NCBI GenBank assembly: GCA_013368375.1
Contig: JAACJP010000015.1
Location: 682,001-746,000, forward strand
Direction: 5' to 3'
Source of the DNA: Tricholomella constricta
Lineage: Eukaryota > Basidiomycota > Agaricomycetes > Agaricales > Lyophyllaceae
Length of the DNA stretch: 64,000 nt
Each line of letters begins with the position of its first letter. The first letter of the stretch is position 1. The notes below the pieces were generated by a model. It searched no databases and was not told the DNA's origin. It saw nothing but the letters and a program-made list of their open reading frames with translations. The position numbers were made by a program, and so were the translations under genes. Below are positions 23,557 through 34,797 of this stretch, in pieces.

Positions 23557-25645
23557 ATGGCCACCTCCTTCAACGCCCAAGCCCACCACCACCACTCGCA
23601 CTCCCATTCCAGCGACTCGGGCTCCTTCCGCGCCCTCTCGAAGCACGAACAGTACTTTATCAACGGCGGCGATCTCTACTTCCTGGTGAGTGCCCCTTCC
23701 TCCCCCCTAATCAAAAGAACCTCCAGTCCTCATCCCATTCCATTTCCATCCATAAACAGGTCGAACATGTCCATTTCCGTGTACACCGATACTTTTTCGA
23801 GCGCGAGAGCCCATTCTTCCAGAGCAGACTCATGGTCCCCGCCTCGCCTGGCGCGACGCGCCAGGGCACCACCGAGTCCACCGCCATCGTCCTCGACGAG
23901 AAGAGCGAGGATTTCGCAAAGTTCCTCTGGGTCTTCTACAACCCGTAAGTTCCCCCCCTCCTTCCCCTTCCCCTTCTCCTTCCCCCTCCTCTCACCGCCA
24001 CTCACGCCCTCCCCAGCCGCTACTCCCTCTACAAAACCTCCGCCGCCGACTGGAAAACCATCCTGCGGCTCGCACACCAATGGCAATTCAGCGAGGTCCA
24101 AGCCCTAGTCGTGCGGGAGCTGGAGCAGCTCCCTCTCCCCGACGTCGACCGCATCGCCACATACCACCGCTACGGCGTCGACCGCCGCCTGCTCGTCCCG
24201 CGCTACGCCGCCCTGTGTGCGCGCGAAGAACCGCTTTCTCTCCATGAGGGCCTCGATCTGGGCATGGAGACGACCCTGCAGATCGCGAGGGGCCGCGAGC
24301 TGGCCAGGGGACGGGTGGTGAGTCCTGGTGGCGCGAGGAGCCCGGTCAGGGCGGGCGTGGATGAGGAGGAGATGCGGGGGCTTGTGAGGGCGCTTTTCGA
24401 GATTGAGGAGCCCGAGGTCGAGGTGGAGCCCGAGGTGGAGTCGGAGAAGGGGAAGGGGAAGGTGAGGGTGAATGGGGCGCATGGACATACGGAGGCGGAT
24501 GGCAGTGGTGGTGGTGCGGGCGCAACGACTCCCCCAGGTGGATTGGTGACGATCTCTCCAGTTGGAGGTCTCCAGACGGGCTCATGATGTTTCTTTTTTT
24601 TTCTTTTCCCTTTTCCTTTTTCTTCTTCTTATAGACACCCAAGCCACCGTCGTCGGCAGCAGCGCGAACGGCAAAGCAGGTGCAGGCGCAGGCGCAAACG
24701 GACAACACGCCTCCGGCGCCTCCCCCGAAACAAACCAAACCCCCGCCCCCGGCGCCGCTCAAAACCCAGGTCCAGGCCCAGGTGCCCCTGCCGGTGGAGC
24801 AGGCGCGCCCAGAAACGGGGAAGAAAAACAGAAAGGGCAAGGGACAGCAGCCGCAGCCGTGGCCGGCGGCGGCGGCGGCACTGGCAACTCCAACGTCGGC
24901 GAGGACTCCGACGACGCCCTCCGCGCCTCCACCCCCAATGGCACCCGCGGGCGGGGCAATAATAAACGAGGGCGCAAGTGAGGGTGGGTTGATGTTGGAT
25001 TTGGGGATGGGGATGGGGCTGGGGCTGGGGGAGAGTAGCGGGGCTGGCGACGGGGCGGGGCCGGGGGCGGGGTCGTTCAGTTTTGGGATGCGTGGGGCGG
25101 GGGCGGGGTTGTTTGGGATGTTTGGCGAGGATAAGGTGGATGCTGGAGCGGATGCTCAAGCCAAGGCGGCGAAGGTTGCGGCGGATGCTAAAGCTGAGGC
25201 GGATGCTAAAGCCAAGGTTGAGGCTGAAGCGATGGCCAAAGCTGAGGCGGATGCCAAGGCTGAGGCTGACGCCAAAGCGAAAGCTGAAGCTGAAGCTAAG
25301 GCTGAGGCGGATGCTAAGGCTGAGGCGGATGCTAAGGCTGAAGCGGATGCTAAGGCTGAGGCCGACGCTAAAGCCAAGGTTGACGCTGAAGCGAAAGCGA
25401 AAGCTGAAGCCGATGCTAAAGCAGAGGCCGACGCCAAAGCCAAAGCCGAAGCTGAAACCAAACCCAAACCCAAAGCTGACGCGGACGCGGACGCCGTGCT
25501 GGACCCGGCTGGCGCACCTAACCCTGAGACGACGACGACGAGGACTGCTGCTGCGGCTGTTGGTGGATCAGACACGGACAAGAAGGGGGAGGAGGAGGAG
25601 GCGGAGAAGGCTAAGGGGGCGCTCGCGGGCGAAACGCAGAGTTAG
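23557..25645 (+). CDS. BTB/POZ domain protein with long Ala-Lys-Glu-Asp repeat tail
   Basis: Four exons (23557-23685, 23760-23944, 24017-24545, 24635-25645) give about 617 aa. Residues about 20-230 are a BTB/POZ domain of the type expanded in mushrooms: HEQYFINGGDLYFLVEHVHF, FRVHRYFFERESPFF, AIVLDEKSEDFAKFLW, FYNPRYSLYKT, TILRLAHQWQFSEVQAL, YGVDRRLLVPRYAALC. Such domains mediate dimerisation or bind Cullin-3, though the role here is unknown. Before the BTB is a His/Ser-rich stretch. The last exon is Pro/Ala/Gly-rich and then has about 110 residues of AEADAKAEADAK-like repeats (25140-25480). The donor of intron 3 and the frame of the last exon are uncertain: a different splice would end the protein at 24981. 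I chose the longer frame. Confidence 0.8.
25130..25490 (+). repeat. GCTGAGGCGGATGCTAAG-type tandem repeat (coding)
   Basis: A degenerate unit of about 18 nt, GCTGAGGCGGATGCTAAG, is repeated some 20 times in the last exon of the BTB gene. It encodes A-E-A-D-A-K. Because the unit is a multiple of three and free of stops in several frames, other long frames here are artefacts of the repeat. Confidence 0.85.
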
Positions 25646-27704
25646 CTGGGGGATGGATGGAGGAATGCAAATGTAATTGTGTCGTGTGTCTGGTGTCTAG
25701 TGTCTGTGTCTGTGTCTGTGTCTGTACCCACTTTTGCCAACGTCTCAATCAATCAATCAATCGTCGCGTCGAACCCAAAAGTCGAAGTGGTGGTGTTGAG
25801 TTGGTTTGGTGCTTCGAGTCGCGGTACACGCACACTATACATTCCTTTGCAATTGCAAGTGAGTGGGTGGGACTTCAAATAACAATAAGTTTTTTCTTTC
25901 TCGTCCAACCTGGCAGCTCCTGTAGTCCTGTAGCTAGCCCCACACAGCGAGATTTGAGTATTAGTATGAGCAATTTAATTTACCATGTATCATGCATCAC
26001 AGCTGGGCCAGCCCCCGCACTAAACTTTCTTCCAATTTCGAACGTCGACAGCCCCTTTGACTCTCGGTTCAGAAACGCCTTAGACTTGCATCAAACAGAT
26101 TTTGCGCCTTAGCTTCCTGTCAGTCTATTAATATCTATTCTATCTATATATATGTTCTTCCGTGCTAGTCATTTGCTAGTCATTTGCTAGTCTTTTTTTT
26201 TTTCACATGTTCCGTGGACCGTGCCACGGCCCGGCTGCGCGTGAGGGCCTGGAACCCCTTAGATGGAGAGCGAGCGTAACCAGCCAAAACCCTCGGGGTG
26301 TTATTAGTGTCAGTATCGGTATCATCAAATCAAAATCAATCGGTGCCAGGAAGTGAAAGTCATCGCTGAGCGCTGACACCTTGGCCGCCCCCGCCAGCAT
26401 TGTGTCAACAATCTAAAATGGTCAACGAGTTATACCTCCTAAATTTATTTCGCTACGGCACTCCGCACTCTATGCTATTTTTAGTTTCTTCTTAAGAAAA
26501 AATATATGATGTCAATGCCATGGCCACGCGTGGCTCTTGACGACAGCTTTTTCTCATGTACGTGTACATACAAGTTATAGGGTAGGCTGGGGGCTAGGCC
26601 GAGACTTCTTCATGTCAAGTCTTTTTTTTTTGTTTTCTTTTTTGTTTTCCTTCCTATTTGTTCAAGGAAACGTTCCGCTTTCAGATCAAGGGGAGAGGGG
26701 CAGGGAAGGGGGGCGTCAATTTTGACGTTGGACGTTGCGGCTCCGACCACTGCTAGTGATTGACACACGCTTTGTTATTGGTAACGATGTGGCGCTGTGC
26801 GATATTACAATATCATACCTCCGCGCATGGTCTGTCTGTTCAGTGCGCGCTTATCATCTACATGATAGATAGGTCGTCGTATTGGTCTTGATCTGACTCT
26901 GCAGCAGCAGTCCTCTGTCCGTCTGTCACGTCTATCAAGCTGCTCGGCGAGCTCATATTCCACCTACACTTGGTTGATTTGATGGACGCCTGTGCGTCTC
27001 TCCCATGTTCCGGAATATGCTCATTGTTCTCTGATGATATTGATATTACTTATATAGGTATGTGTCCTGTCGTGCCACGGACTCTAAATCTTTGATCTGT
27101 CGTCAACCCAGCAGAGCTGAGGGCAAAGTGATTTCGATGATCGATCAGGATAAGGCTTTTTGTCCTGAAGTTATATATCTCATGGAGCTCGCTCATATCT
27201 AACCTTTAAAAGAGTAAAGTGGAGACTACTTACTGTATCGAGGCATTCTTCAACCAGGATGTCTTCTATCATCTGATATCACATGCCGGCGTGCGGCCCG
27301 CTTTCGACTTAAGTATATGTCGCCACAACCTAAAACGGTTAACCCTATCCAAACCTTCACGGCTCCAAACTTCTTGTACTTTTCTTTACACTGTAAAGCG
27401 ACGTGGAGGTAATATCGAGAGAAAAGCGCAATAATGCGTTTCCTCGCTGTTCTCCAGCGTTGTATCTAATCTAATCGCATCACATGCCCAACTGGACATG
27501 CGCAGACCACGAGGATTTGCTTCCTTTTCGCATCAGTGTCAGTGCAGTCTCAGTCTGGCCAATTACTGGCCTCACACGACTTTACTGCCTGATAGATTGA
27601 TAGTGCGATTTCCATCGCAACCCCAATTTCCACCGCGCTCAAACGCCCTATCTAACGCTCAACAATAACGCTAGCGATCCGGGGGCGATACACATCAATA
27701 TTCA
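25646..27704. other. Intergenic, no supported gene
   Basis: A (TGTGTC)n microsatellite lies at about 25698-25725. A TTTGCTAGTCA unit is repeated three times near 26163-26193. I found no coding region, tRNA or transposon end in these 2 kb. Confidence 0.5.
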
Positions 27705-28313
27705 ATGTCAGCCACGCCCCGTCCCGAAGCCGTCAACGCCATCGTCACCACTTCCCGGCGGGTCCTTCTGCTGCTGGACATCCAAATGTCCATGCTCTCC
27801 GATCCACCCATCGGCGTCCCCTCCTCCAAAGACGTCCAAGCCAACCTCGCGCGCATCCTCACGCAAGCCCGGAGCGCGCGCCCGCCGCCCCTCATCGTGC
27901 ACGTCCGCAACACCGGCGACGTGGGCGACCCGGACGAGCCGCACACCCCGGGGTGGCAGCTCATCTTCCCGCCTGCGCCCGGGCCCGCGGAGCTGGTGAT
28001 CGACAAGCGCAAGAACAACGCGTTCGCGGGCACGGCGCTCGGGGAGATCGTGCCCCCCGACGCGGAGATTGTGGTCGCGGGCTTCCAGACGGACTACTCA
28101 ATTAGGGCGACGTGCAGTGATGCGCTGAAGAGGGGCAATGAGGTGCTCCTCATTCGGGGCGCGCATGCGACGCATGACCGGATTGAGGTGCTGCACGGCG
28201 GCGGGATTACACCCGCTGCGCGGATAGAGGCGGAGATTGAGGCTGAGCTGGAGGAGGCAGGGGTCCATCTCTTGGATATGAAGGATCTGCCTGGGATCTT
28301 TACCAACCGTTGA
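27705..28313 (+). CDS. Isochorismatase-family (cysteine hydrolase-like) protein with Ser at the catalytic Cys position
   Basis: An intronless frame of 202 aa has the length and layout of the isochorismatase/nicotinamidase superfamily. The first catalytic Asp is in VLLLLDIQMSML, the Lys in LVIDKRKNNAFAGT and the nucleophile loop at VVAGFQTDYSIRATCSDAL. In most members this loop reads TxxCV or T(D/E)YCI with Cys as nucleophile. Here the residue is Ser (TDYSI), although the second conserved Cys (RATC) is kept. The protein may therefore be a non-catalytic or altered homologue. Substrate is unknown. The ATG at 27705 fits the N-terminus. It lies 288 bp upstream of the PIG-X-like gene on the same strand. 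Confidence 0.85.
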   Translation: MSATPRPEAVNAIVTTSRRVLLLLDIQMSMLSDPPIGVPSSKDVQANLARILTQARSARPPPLIVHVRNTGDVGDPDEPHTPGWQLIFPPAPGPAELVIDKRKNNAFAGTALGEIVPPDAEIVVAGFQTDYSIRATCSDALKRGNEVLLIRGAHATHDRIEVLHGGGITPAARIEAEIEAELEEAGVHLLDMKDLPGIFTNR

Positions 28314-28601
28314 TGTCATTTTCTGTGCGTCGTCACCTCTTGCTGGCTCGAGACTTCCTTGTTGACGGTATCCAGGAGGTCGTCTAGTACATAGAGGGGT
28401 TGCCCTGATGTCCTCCTCATCCTTGGGTCTCTGTCAGAGTTCTGTTTATATCTTACATGTCGCGGGATAATTTAAAGTCATGGTTCATGAATGTATAAAG
28501 CAATAATGACCGGTGTTGTATAAGTAGCCTTTGCTTTGCACGTATTTGGCAGTTATTAACCTCGCCGGCATCAAGTCTCGTCGCTGTTCTGAACCTCGAC
28601 C

Positions 28602-29346
28602 ATGGCACAGTTGGTTTCTTCAATTCTTCCAAAGGAAGGCTATCACCCAGTGTCCACTACAAAAGTTACTTTGGATCGACCAGAACTCCTTGCGGATTCC
28701 AAATGCTCTCTGTATCTGTATCTTCGGCTACCGCCTCTCGTTTTCGTGGATCCATACGAGCTGGCGCACCATGAGTCGTTCTATACGTTCAGGCATTGGG
28801 GCCCCTCGAACCTAGAGCTTCCTGTTAGCGCGGTACAACAGAACAACTCCCATCTTCTGCTCGACGTGACTCTTTCCAGCAACTCACATGAAATCAACGT
28901 GACATTGCCTCTGCATCTACGCTACGGCGATCTGTCCAAACGTTCGCCTTCCGGGCATCATACTGCGGAATTAGCTTGGCCCACCGGATTTCTCAAATGT
29001 CCCCTCTCCTGTGAGCGCTCCTGCTCTTATTGCGTCCCTGGGGCATCCAAAGCTCATCCCCTTGTCAGCGTCGAGTGCAATAAGGTCCCTTCCATCAGGC
29101 CTGCCGCATCTGCCAAGTGAGATCTCGTCGCTGTTCGACGCAGCATCAGCGCTCTTTATCCCTATATCACATTCTGGGCCCACGGCTGCCGACCTCGTGC
29201 GGGTCCCGACCGGCGCCCCGGGCGATCTCGCTTACGTGGAGTTTGGGACCGCGTTCACCGTCTTGGTGGCCTTCTGCTACCTCCTCCGCGCGTCTTGGCT
29301 GGCTGCGCGCGGGGTACGGCGTGCCTCGATGGATAAGACGGATTGA
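28602..29346 (+). CDS. PIG-X / Pbn1-like subunit of GPI mannosyltransferase I
   Basis: PIG-X (Pbn1 in yeast) stabilises the first mannosyltransferase of GPI-anchor synthesis in the ER membrane. Two exons (28602-29010 and 29069-29346) with a 58-nt intron give 228 aa. Family features are LRLPPLVFVDPYELAHH, FRHWGPSNLELPVSAV, the LDVTL and VTLPLHLRYGDLS strands, and WPTGFLKCP near the domain end. After a luminal stretch, APGDLAYVEFGTAFTVL begins the single C-terminal membrane segment (TVLVAFCYLLRASWL), followed by a short basic cytosolic tail. The splice restores one frame from two overlapping readings. Its end is 365 bp from the end of HUS1, and the two genes converge. Confidence 0.85.
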
Positions 29347-29711
29347 GAATGGATATCGTCGATAACGGACAGTAAGTACCGCGTGCTGGGGATTCCAGGC
29401 ACTGTTGTTCACCTTCGTACACAAGAATAGAAAGTGCCAGAAGGTACTTGATGGAATAAGGACTATCCTATCTAGTTCTACACGGGCCTTCCACCAACGG
29501 GGGCAATATTTAGGGCCCCCCCCCCCTCTCCCATATGCTCGTTGTCGGCGGCCGCTGCGATACTCGAATTCTAGCGGTCTTGGGTTTTCCTTGGAGAAGG
29601 AAGAAGTTCAACTTTGAGGATTTGGCATTAGGGCACAGGAGCGCCTCGTTGCGTAAATAATATAGCAGGTTAATTAAATGCTGGGTATATAGAGAATTTT
29701 GCTGGACGAGG
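29347..29711. other. Intergenic 3' region between convergent PIG-X-like and HUS1 genes
   Basis: No coding sequence seen. It contains a C-homopolymer run near 29517-29527 and presumably both polyadenylation sites. Confidence 0.5.
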
Positions 29712-30883
29712 TCAAATCTCGTCATCGATAATGGCAGGAACATAGAACGTCAGCACTCCGCCAGCATCAGCCACATCGCCGATGTAAACATAGAGTATCA
29801 TACAGTGGTTCTGGCATATACCTGGCACGATCCATGGGTAAAGGTCGCTAGCTGGGAGTCACACAAGGTTCAAACGCACAAGCAATGGTCGTTGTCGAGA
29901 CGACATGACTGTTCAGAAATTTGAGGAAACTTCGGATGGACACCAAGACTGCGAAGAACTGATCTGGGTCAGGAGTATCTTCGGCATCTTGTGCTTTATC
30001 TTTGGCTGCATGATGTTTTTTTTTTAGTCAGAATCAACTTGACTATGGAATCGAAAGCGGTGGTATACTTATGGGATGGCTACAGCGCTTCCATTCCGTA
30101 TCGACCTTGACGCTTTCGGTGTTGATGGATAAGCGGAGGCACCCGTTGTTATTAGCGCGTATGGCCAGGATATCCGACATTGGCTTCAGCCGGTCAACGA
30201 CCGTCCGCAACTTTTGCAGCGGGGGGAGTAGGATGTGCAGCTAAAAGCAATAAGCAAGATTCAATGTCGGCAAGATAAGCTTTACTTACGTCGGGCTCGG
30301 GACACATGGGCTCGCTGAGACGCGCAACGTCGGCCGGGCGCATGACTTCGATCTTCACGTCATGGGACACGCGCACCCTGCGGCCCACTCGCGTCAAGCT
30401 GTTGATCTCGAAGGCGAGTACGGCCTGAGCGTTCTTCTTGGCGAGCTTCATAACGACCTCTTCCGTTTCGTATGCGGACGTTCCGGAGGACGAGGCGGAC
30501 TTGAGAGCGGCGAGGAGGGCCTCGGAGGTGATGGTCATGGTGATCTCGTTGTTGGCGTTCGACTGGATGCGGTACCCGCTGAAGAGGGACGCGACTTTGA
30601 TTTGACTGTATAGACGTAGATGAGGCGGGTTATGGAAAGAGAAGGAGAGCATCGACGCGTCACGCACGACCAGACCTGGATGCCGCCCTCATTCGCGTCG
30701 TTGTTGCAGATGATGTGCATGTTCGTCTCCGTGAACTTGATTATGCACTTCTTCTGCAGTCTTTCGATAGATTGTATTATTTCTGTAGTTTTGGGAGGCG
30801 TTGAAGCACGTTTAGTGATGCTTTTGGTTCGACTACTCACTAAAAAATGTGGCTACATTTTCAATGGAAGCGCGAAAGCGCAT
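29712..30883 (-). CDS. HUS1: HUS1 subunit of the 9-1-1 DNA-damage checkpoint clamp
   Basis: HUS1 forms the PCNA-like Rad9-Rad1-Hus1 clamp that is loaded at damaged DNA and activates the checkpoint kinase. Six exons (30841-30883, 30668-30782, 30290-30605, 30069-30240, 29880-30005, 29712-29821) give 293 aa, a normal length. Signatures are MRFRASIENVATFFK, IIQSIERLQKKCIIKF, QIKVASLFSGYRIQSNA, HILLPPLQKLRTVVDRLK and the C-terminal SFLKFLNSHVVSTTTIAC spliced to ICQNHCMILYVYIGD and VLTFYVPAIIDD. The first exon is only 43 nt. Its start lies 153 bp from the left end of the second transposon, so the insertion sits in its promoter region. Confidence 0.92.
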
Positions 30884-31036
30884 TGTCCAATTCGAGTGTA
30901 AGCCTTTTTTTCAAATGAGACTGTGATAGTGATAGCACAAGTAAGAGTTATTGTTCCCTGACCTTTTGTATCCAGCTAGAGGATTGCGATGGAGTGCATC
31001 GTCGACCACGATGGCGAAGGTGAACAATAAGCTGCA

Positions 31037-31124
31037 CACGTGTACGGTTGCCTGGGAGTCCAAGGTCTAATTTTTCACACGCGACTTTTTTTTTTCCCAT
31101 CAGCAAACACTTACCCTTGGCCTG
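31037..31124 (+). repeat. Left terminal inverted repeat of the alpha-kinase transposon
   Basis: It begins near CACGTGTACGGTTGCC and ends near CTTACCCTTGGCCT. It matches 36590-36677 on the other strand. Confidence 0.88.
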
Positions 31125-31289
31125 TCCCCCTCCTCGCTGTTCGTTACATATGTACTCATGCAGCACTGCTGTTCATCTCTCCACTAGCTAAGATTTGCGT
31201 AGCTCTGGTCTTTGAACACTGTACCACGTCACTGGTGAGCTGGTCATCACTATATCTACTCACTTTGACTTATGAGTGTACAGCACATA

Positions 31290-31657
31290 CTATGTTACCC
31301 TGTACATTCGTCAACCCCGGTCATTCGTCGTTTTGAGAAAATCTCACCTCTTACGGCTCCTACTGGTCTGAAACTTGAGATGATGTACTTTAGAATATAT
31401 TGGAACCGTTTCGTGAAGGTTTGACGTTGAGAAACGAAGTATAAAAGAAGTCCCTTCTGAGGAGAGATTTTGGGCGTGATGCTTAGAAATGTCACTCTGC
31501 CGTGCACGCCGAAGGTGGAGCTTCAAACTATTTCGTCAGGCACAGGGCTAAATCGTCAGTCGTCGCTCTCGGGTGAAGCCAAATTTGATGGCGGCGAGTG
31601 TGACCTGATGTGACTCTGACGAATGACCGGGGTTGACGAATGTACAGGGTAACATAG
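31290..31657. mobile_element. Nested MITE, 368 bp, with 40-bp perfect TIRs and TA target duplication
   Basis: The first 40 bp (starting CTATGTTACCCTGTACATTC) are exactly the reverse complement of the last 40 bp. TA flanks both sides (31288-31289 and 31658-31659), the target choice of Tc1/mariner-type elements. There is no coding capacity. It lies just inside the left end of the larger transposon, upstream of the alpha-kinase-like gene. Confidence 0.85.
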
Positions 31658-32336
31658 TATTGACTGGCTCTGCGGCATCGTTTCAATCTGTAGCGCTCCC
31701 AATTATATCGCAAGGTCTCGCTTCTTTCTCTGGGCCTAGACGGGATTCGGTCACGATGGACTTTTGCACGCCGTGTACAGCCGGCCCTCTGGTATCGCAT
31801 TTATGTTGGAAAAGGTCCCGAGGCTTCACGTATGTCCGTCACTTTGCTTTTCAAGTTGCCGCTCATTTACTCTTTCAATGGGACGTGATATGTCCGCTTG
31901 GGCTTTGACAGTTTCATGCCTCAATTTCGATGATACGACGTGCAGGATCATTTTCTTTCACGCTGCTCCCCTTCCCACACCCTCTTCCTCCCGCTTGTGA
32001 ACCACCACTGCCTTTCTTGCCTCCTTAGTCTTGTCTATATAGTGATATTCTCGGGCCTCATCTAGCACCTTCCCAAGCCTGATAATGAAAAACTTTCTTT
32101 GCCTGATTGGCAGGTTCAACTTCCGGTTCATTCAATTAGAAAATGGATACCGTCATTACAGATATTGATTTTTGAGCAACAAGTGTCCATGATCACCTTG
32201 AGTCCTTGTTTCTGCGGACAGCTACATAACTGTCAGGCTATTTTAAATCTATTGTGAACCGACAAAAATCCTGACATATAAATTGGGTGCCGATTATTGT
32301 AATTGACACCTCACTCCTCATAGCAACTTGGAACTA
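31658..32336. other. Non-coding interior of the transposon, 5' region of the alpha-kinase-like gene
   Basis: I found no gene. The region must contain the promoter and leader of the alpha-kinase-like gene. Confidence 0.45.
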
Positions 32337-34651
32337 ATGGGCGTCACTTGCGAGGGCTGTGGCATCTACTTCGAAAACCTTAAGGAGCAGAAGGCCTGCG
32401 AGAAATGCAAAAAACGCGATGAAGCAGACGACGATGTTAGCCGGGGTGTCGTGGAGGTAAGTGCACGATTCATTTGCCATCGTGGATAAGATTTTCAATG
32501 TCGCTCTGTAGAAACTAGGCCAATGCCTGCACTGCGGGCTCACTTACAAGTTCTTGAAGGGCATAAAGTGTGGACGATGTGATCGCCTCCACAACGCAGG
32601 CTCAAAGGGTGAGAGTACCAATCAAGACCATGACATAGATCTGATCCATGTCATACAGTGGCCGACGCTGAAAACATGCCGAGCCCCAAGCCTGCCAAAC
32701 AAGCCATGAAGGCAAAGGAGGTCATTAGCATTATTGATGATTCCGATGATGGCGACAACTCTCGAAACTGTGTTCCCTTTGTCATGAGTGACGACGAGGA
32801 AAACATTCAACCTTTAAAGGACGCAATTACTCAGAACCGTAAGAACGCGACAAAGATTAGACTCACACGCAAGGATCCCAGCATACCAGAGCGGACAAAG
32901 AACTTTTTGAAGTTGCGAGAAGCGTCTCGTCAACATGATCCCTCAAAGCTCAGCTCCATCCTGTTTAGATGTGAATTAAGCCTTCAGACACGAAATGGAG
33001 TGAAGAAGGGTACCCGAGTTCCTATGCAAACACGAGGATTTGCAAGGGATGAGGTAATGTCACCGATGCCGACTCCTACCTGATGCCCAGAATTGACTTG
33101 ATGTTGGCCCAGCTACTTAAAGATGTCTACAGGAAGCTCATAGCGATGTTTACTGAGCCCAATGGGCAGTGGGTAAAGGAGTTTGGGAATAAGAGCATCG
33201 ACGAGTAAGTTTTCTCATTTCTTTATTCAAAATTCAGGCACTCACCGAGAATATGAAAATTTCAAGGTCCAAAGTCCATTTTACATTCAAAAATGGTACC
33301 GCAATCGTGCCAAATCAGCGAGACCAAACTGTAGAGCAGTTCTGGAGGAAACACAGTCAGATTTTGGATATTTACATCAAGAAGGCTGACATCGCAAATA
33401 ATGCCGTCCTGTTGATGATGCTTGTCCCTATTGAGACCGTGGAAGTATGTGTGCGCTTTTCATTATTCTGGAAGCAAGGCTGAGAACTGACTCTGGCATT
33501 TCCAGTCGGACTCTGGATCAGACACAGATGTTTTTGACAAAATTCTGGCTGGATCTAAGAGAAAACGCCAGCAGAGATCGTCGTCCCGGAAGAAGCAAAG
33601 CACAGGTGTCAAGGTCAAGAGAGAGGATTCTGATTCAGACAAGCTACCTCCATCGAAATCTTTGGTGAAGGAAGAAAGAGGTGGTATGTGCTTATGCTTT
33701 GAACGTGATATCATCCTCTCACGCACCGCCCAGCATCATCAGCACTTTCAAATGCTACCAGACCATCGACACGCAAATCTTCTGGCCCTCTCATTGGACT
33801 CACACGCCAGGTTCGCGTGACACAAGAGCTCTACGTTGATCATAGTGATCTATCCTCTGCCATAACCTATGAATTTGATGGAACTCTCACCATCATGCCA
33901 ATAAAGTCACCTTTGCTTCCGAACACATTTGAGGTTTGTTTATTTTTTGGGTCATCATTTTCAAATTTGCTGATCGTACAACTCTGACAGCTCCATATTG
34001 GTACCCACCACTATTTGGCTCGCCGTATTGAAGGCATATCAGCTCGACTGTCAGTCACAAAAGAAAAGACAGCTGCACAAACAGAGATTTTGCGGAGCGG
34101 CTGGCTAAAAGCGACCATCAAATCTTTCAAGGCTCTTTGCGTGAAAGAGCAGGTCACCTTTGATGGTGAGAAGATTGTCCTTTTTTATAGTTGTAATACT
34201 CATTCAAACGGGCCATTTACTAGATATTACAACACCCAACCTTTTTCTCGCCATGGTAAAGGAGTCGGGATCTGCGGTCTCTGTGTCCAATGAGTGTTCG
34301 GTCACTACCTTCGTCTGTCAGCCATCCATCCCATCAAGTGACATCACCACCGATGAATCCTCCCCACTGTTGGGTGCCTTTTCTCATTACTCATTAGCTG
34401 AATCAAACCAAGAGCGTGTTTTGGTGGACTTCAAAGGTACGCAGATCGAAATATTGATTACATTATCAAAGTTGATTATTTTCCCAGTTTGTGAAGATAT
34501 TTATGGTTCACAAGATGTTTTTGCGCCGATTACCCATACCATCACCGCAGACTCCGGGACTGGTAACCTTGGCTCTAGCGGGATTGAAGCCTTTAAGAAC
34601 AAACACCAGTGCGGCGAGCAATGTAAGGCTTTGAAATTGCCTGCCTTCTAA
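32337..34651 (+). CDS. Alpha-kinase-like protein with N-terminal Cys clusters and SUMO-interaction-like motif (transposon passenger)
   Basis: Ten exons (32337-32456, 32512-32608, 32659-33053, 33113-33204, 33267-33444, 33506-33683, 33734-33933, 33991-34165, 34224-34436, 34488-34651) join in frame to 603 aa. Residues 1-70 hold four CxxC pairs (CEGC, CEKC, CLHC, CGRC), a likely zinc module. Then comes EVISIIDDSDDGD, a textbook-looking SUMO-interaction motif. A basic SKRKRQQR patch and Ser/Lys-rich linkers follow. The last 270 residues match the C-terminal half of alpha-kinases: LLGAFSHYSL, VLVDFKG, THT, GTGNLGSSGIEAF and HQCGEQCKALKL, the His/Cys zinc site of that fold. I could not see the ATP-binding Lys and Gly-rich part clearly, so activity is uncertain. 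It is convergent with the transposase gene of the same element. Confidence 0.72.
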
Positions 34652-34797
34652 CGTGCTCCTACGCAACTTCTACCTATTATGGACAACTTAATTCATTGAT
34701 CCTCCCATCTTACCATCATTTTGCAGCCTACTCAGTCTCCCTTAATAGCTGCCCTTTTCGTTTCCCCAGTATGCAGTACATTACAACATTGCCCAAT

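Noticed and set aside
25083..25676. Second long frame over the BTB tail (Arg/Leu/Met-rich)
   Set aside because: Shadow of the 18-nt repeat, which leaves other frames open. Amino-acid composition is implausible.
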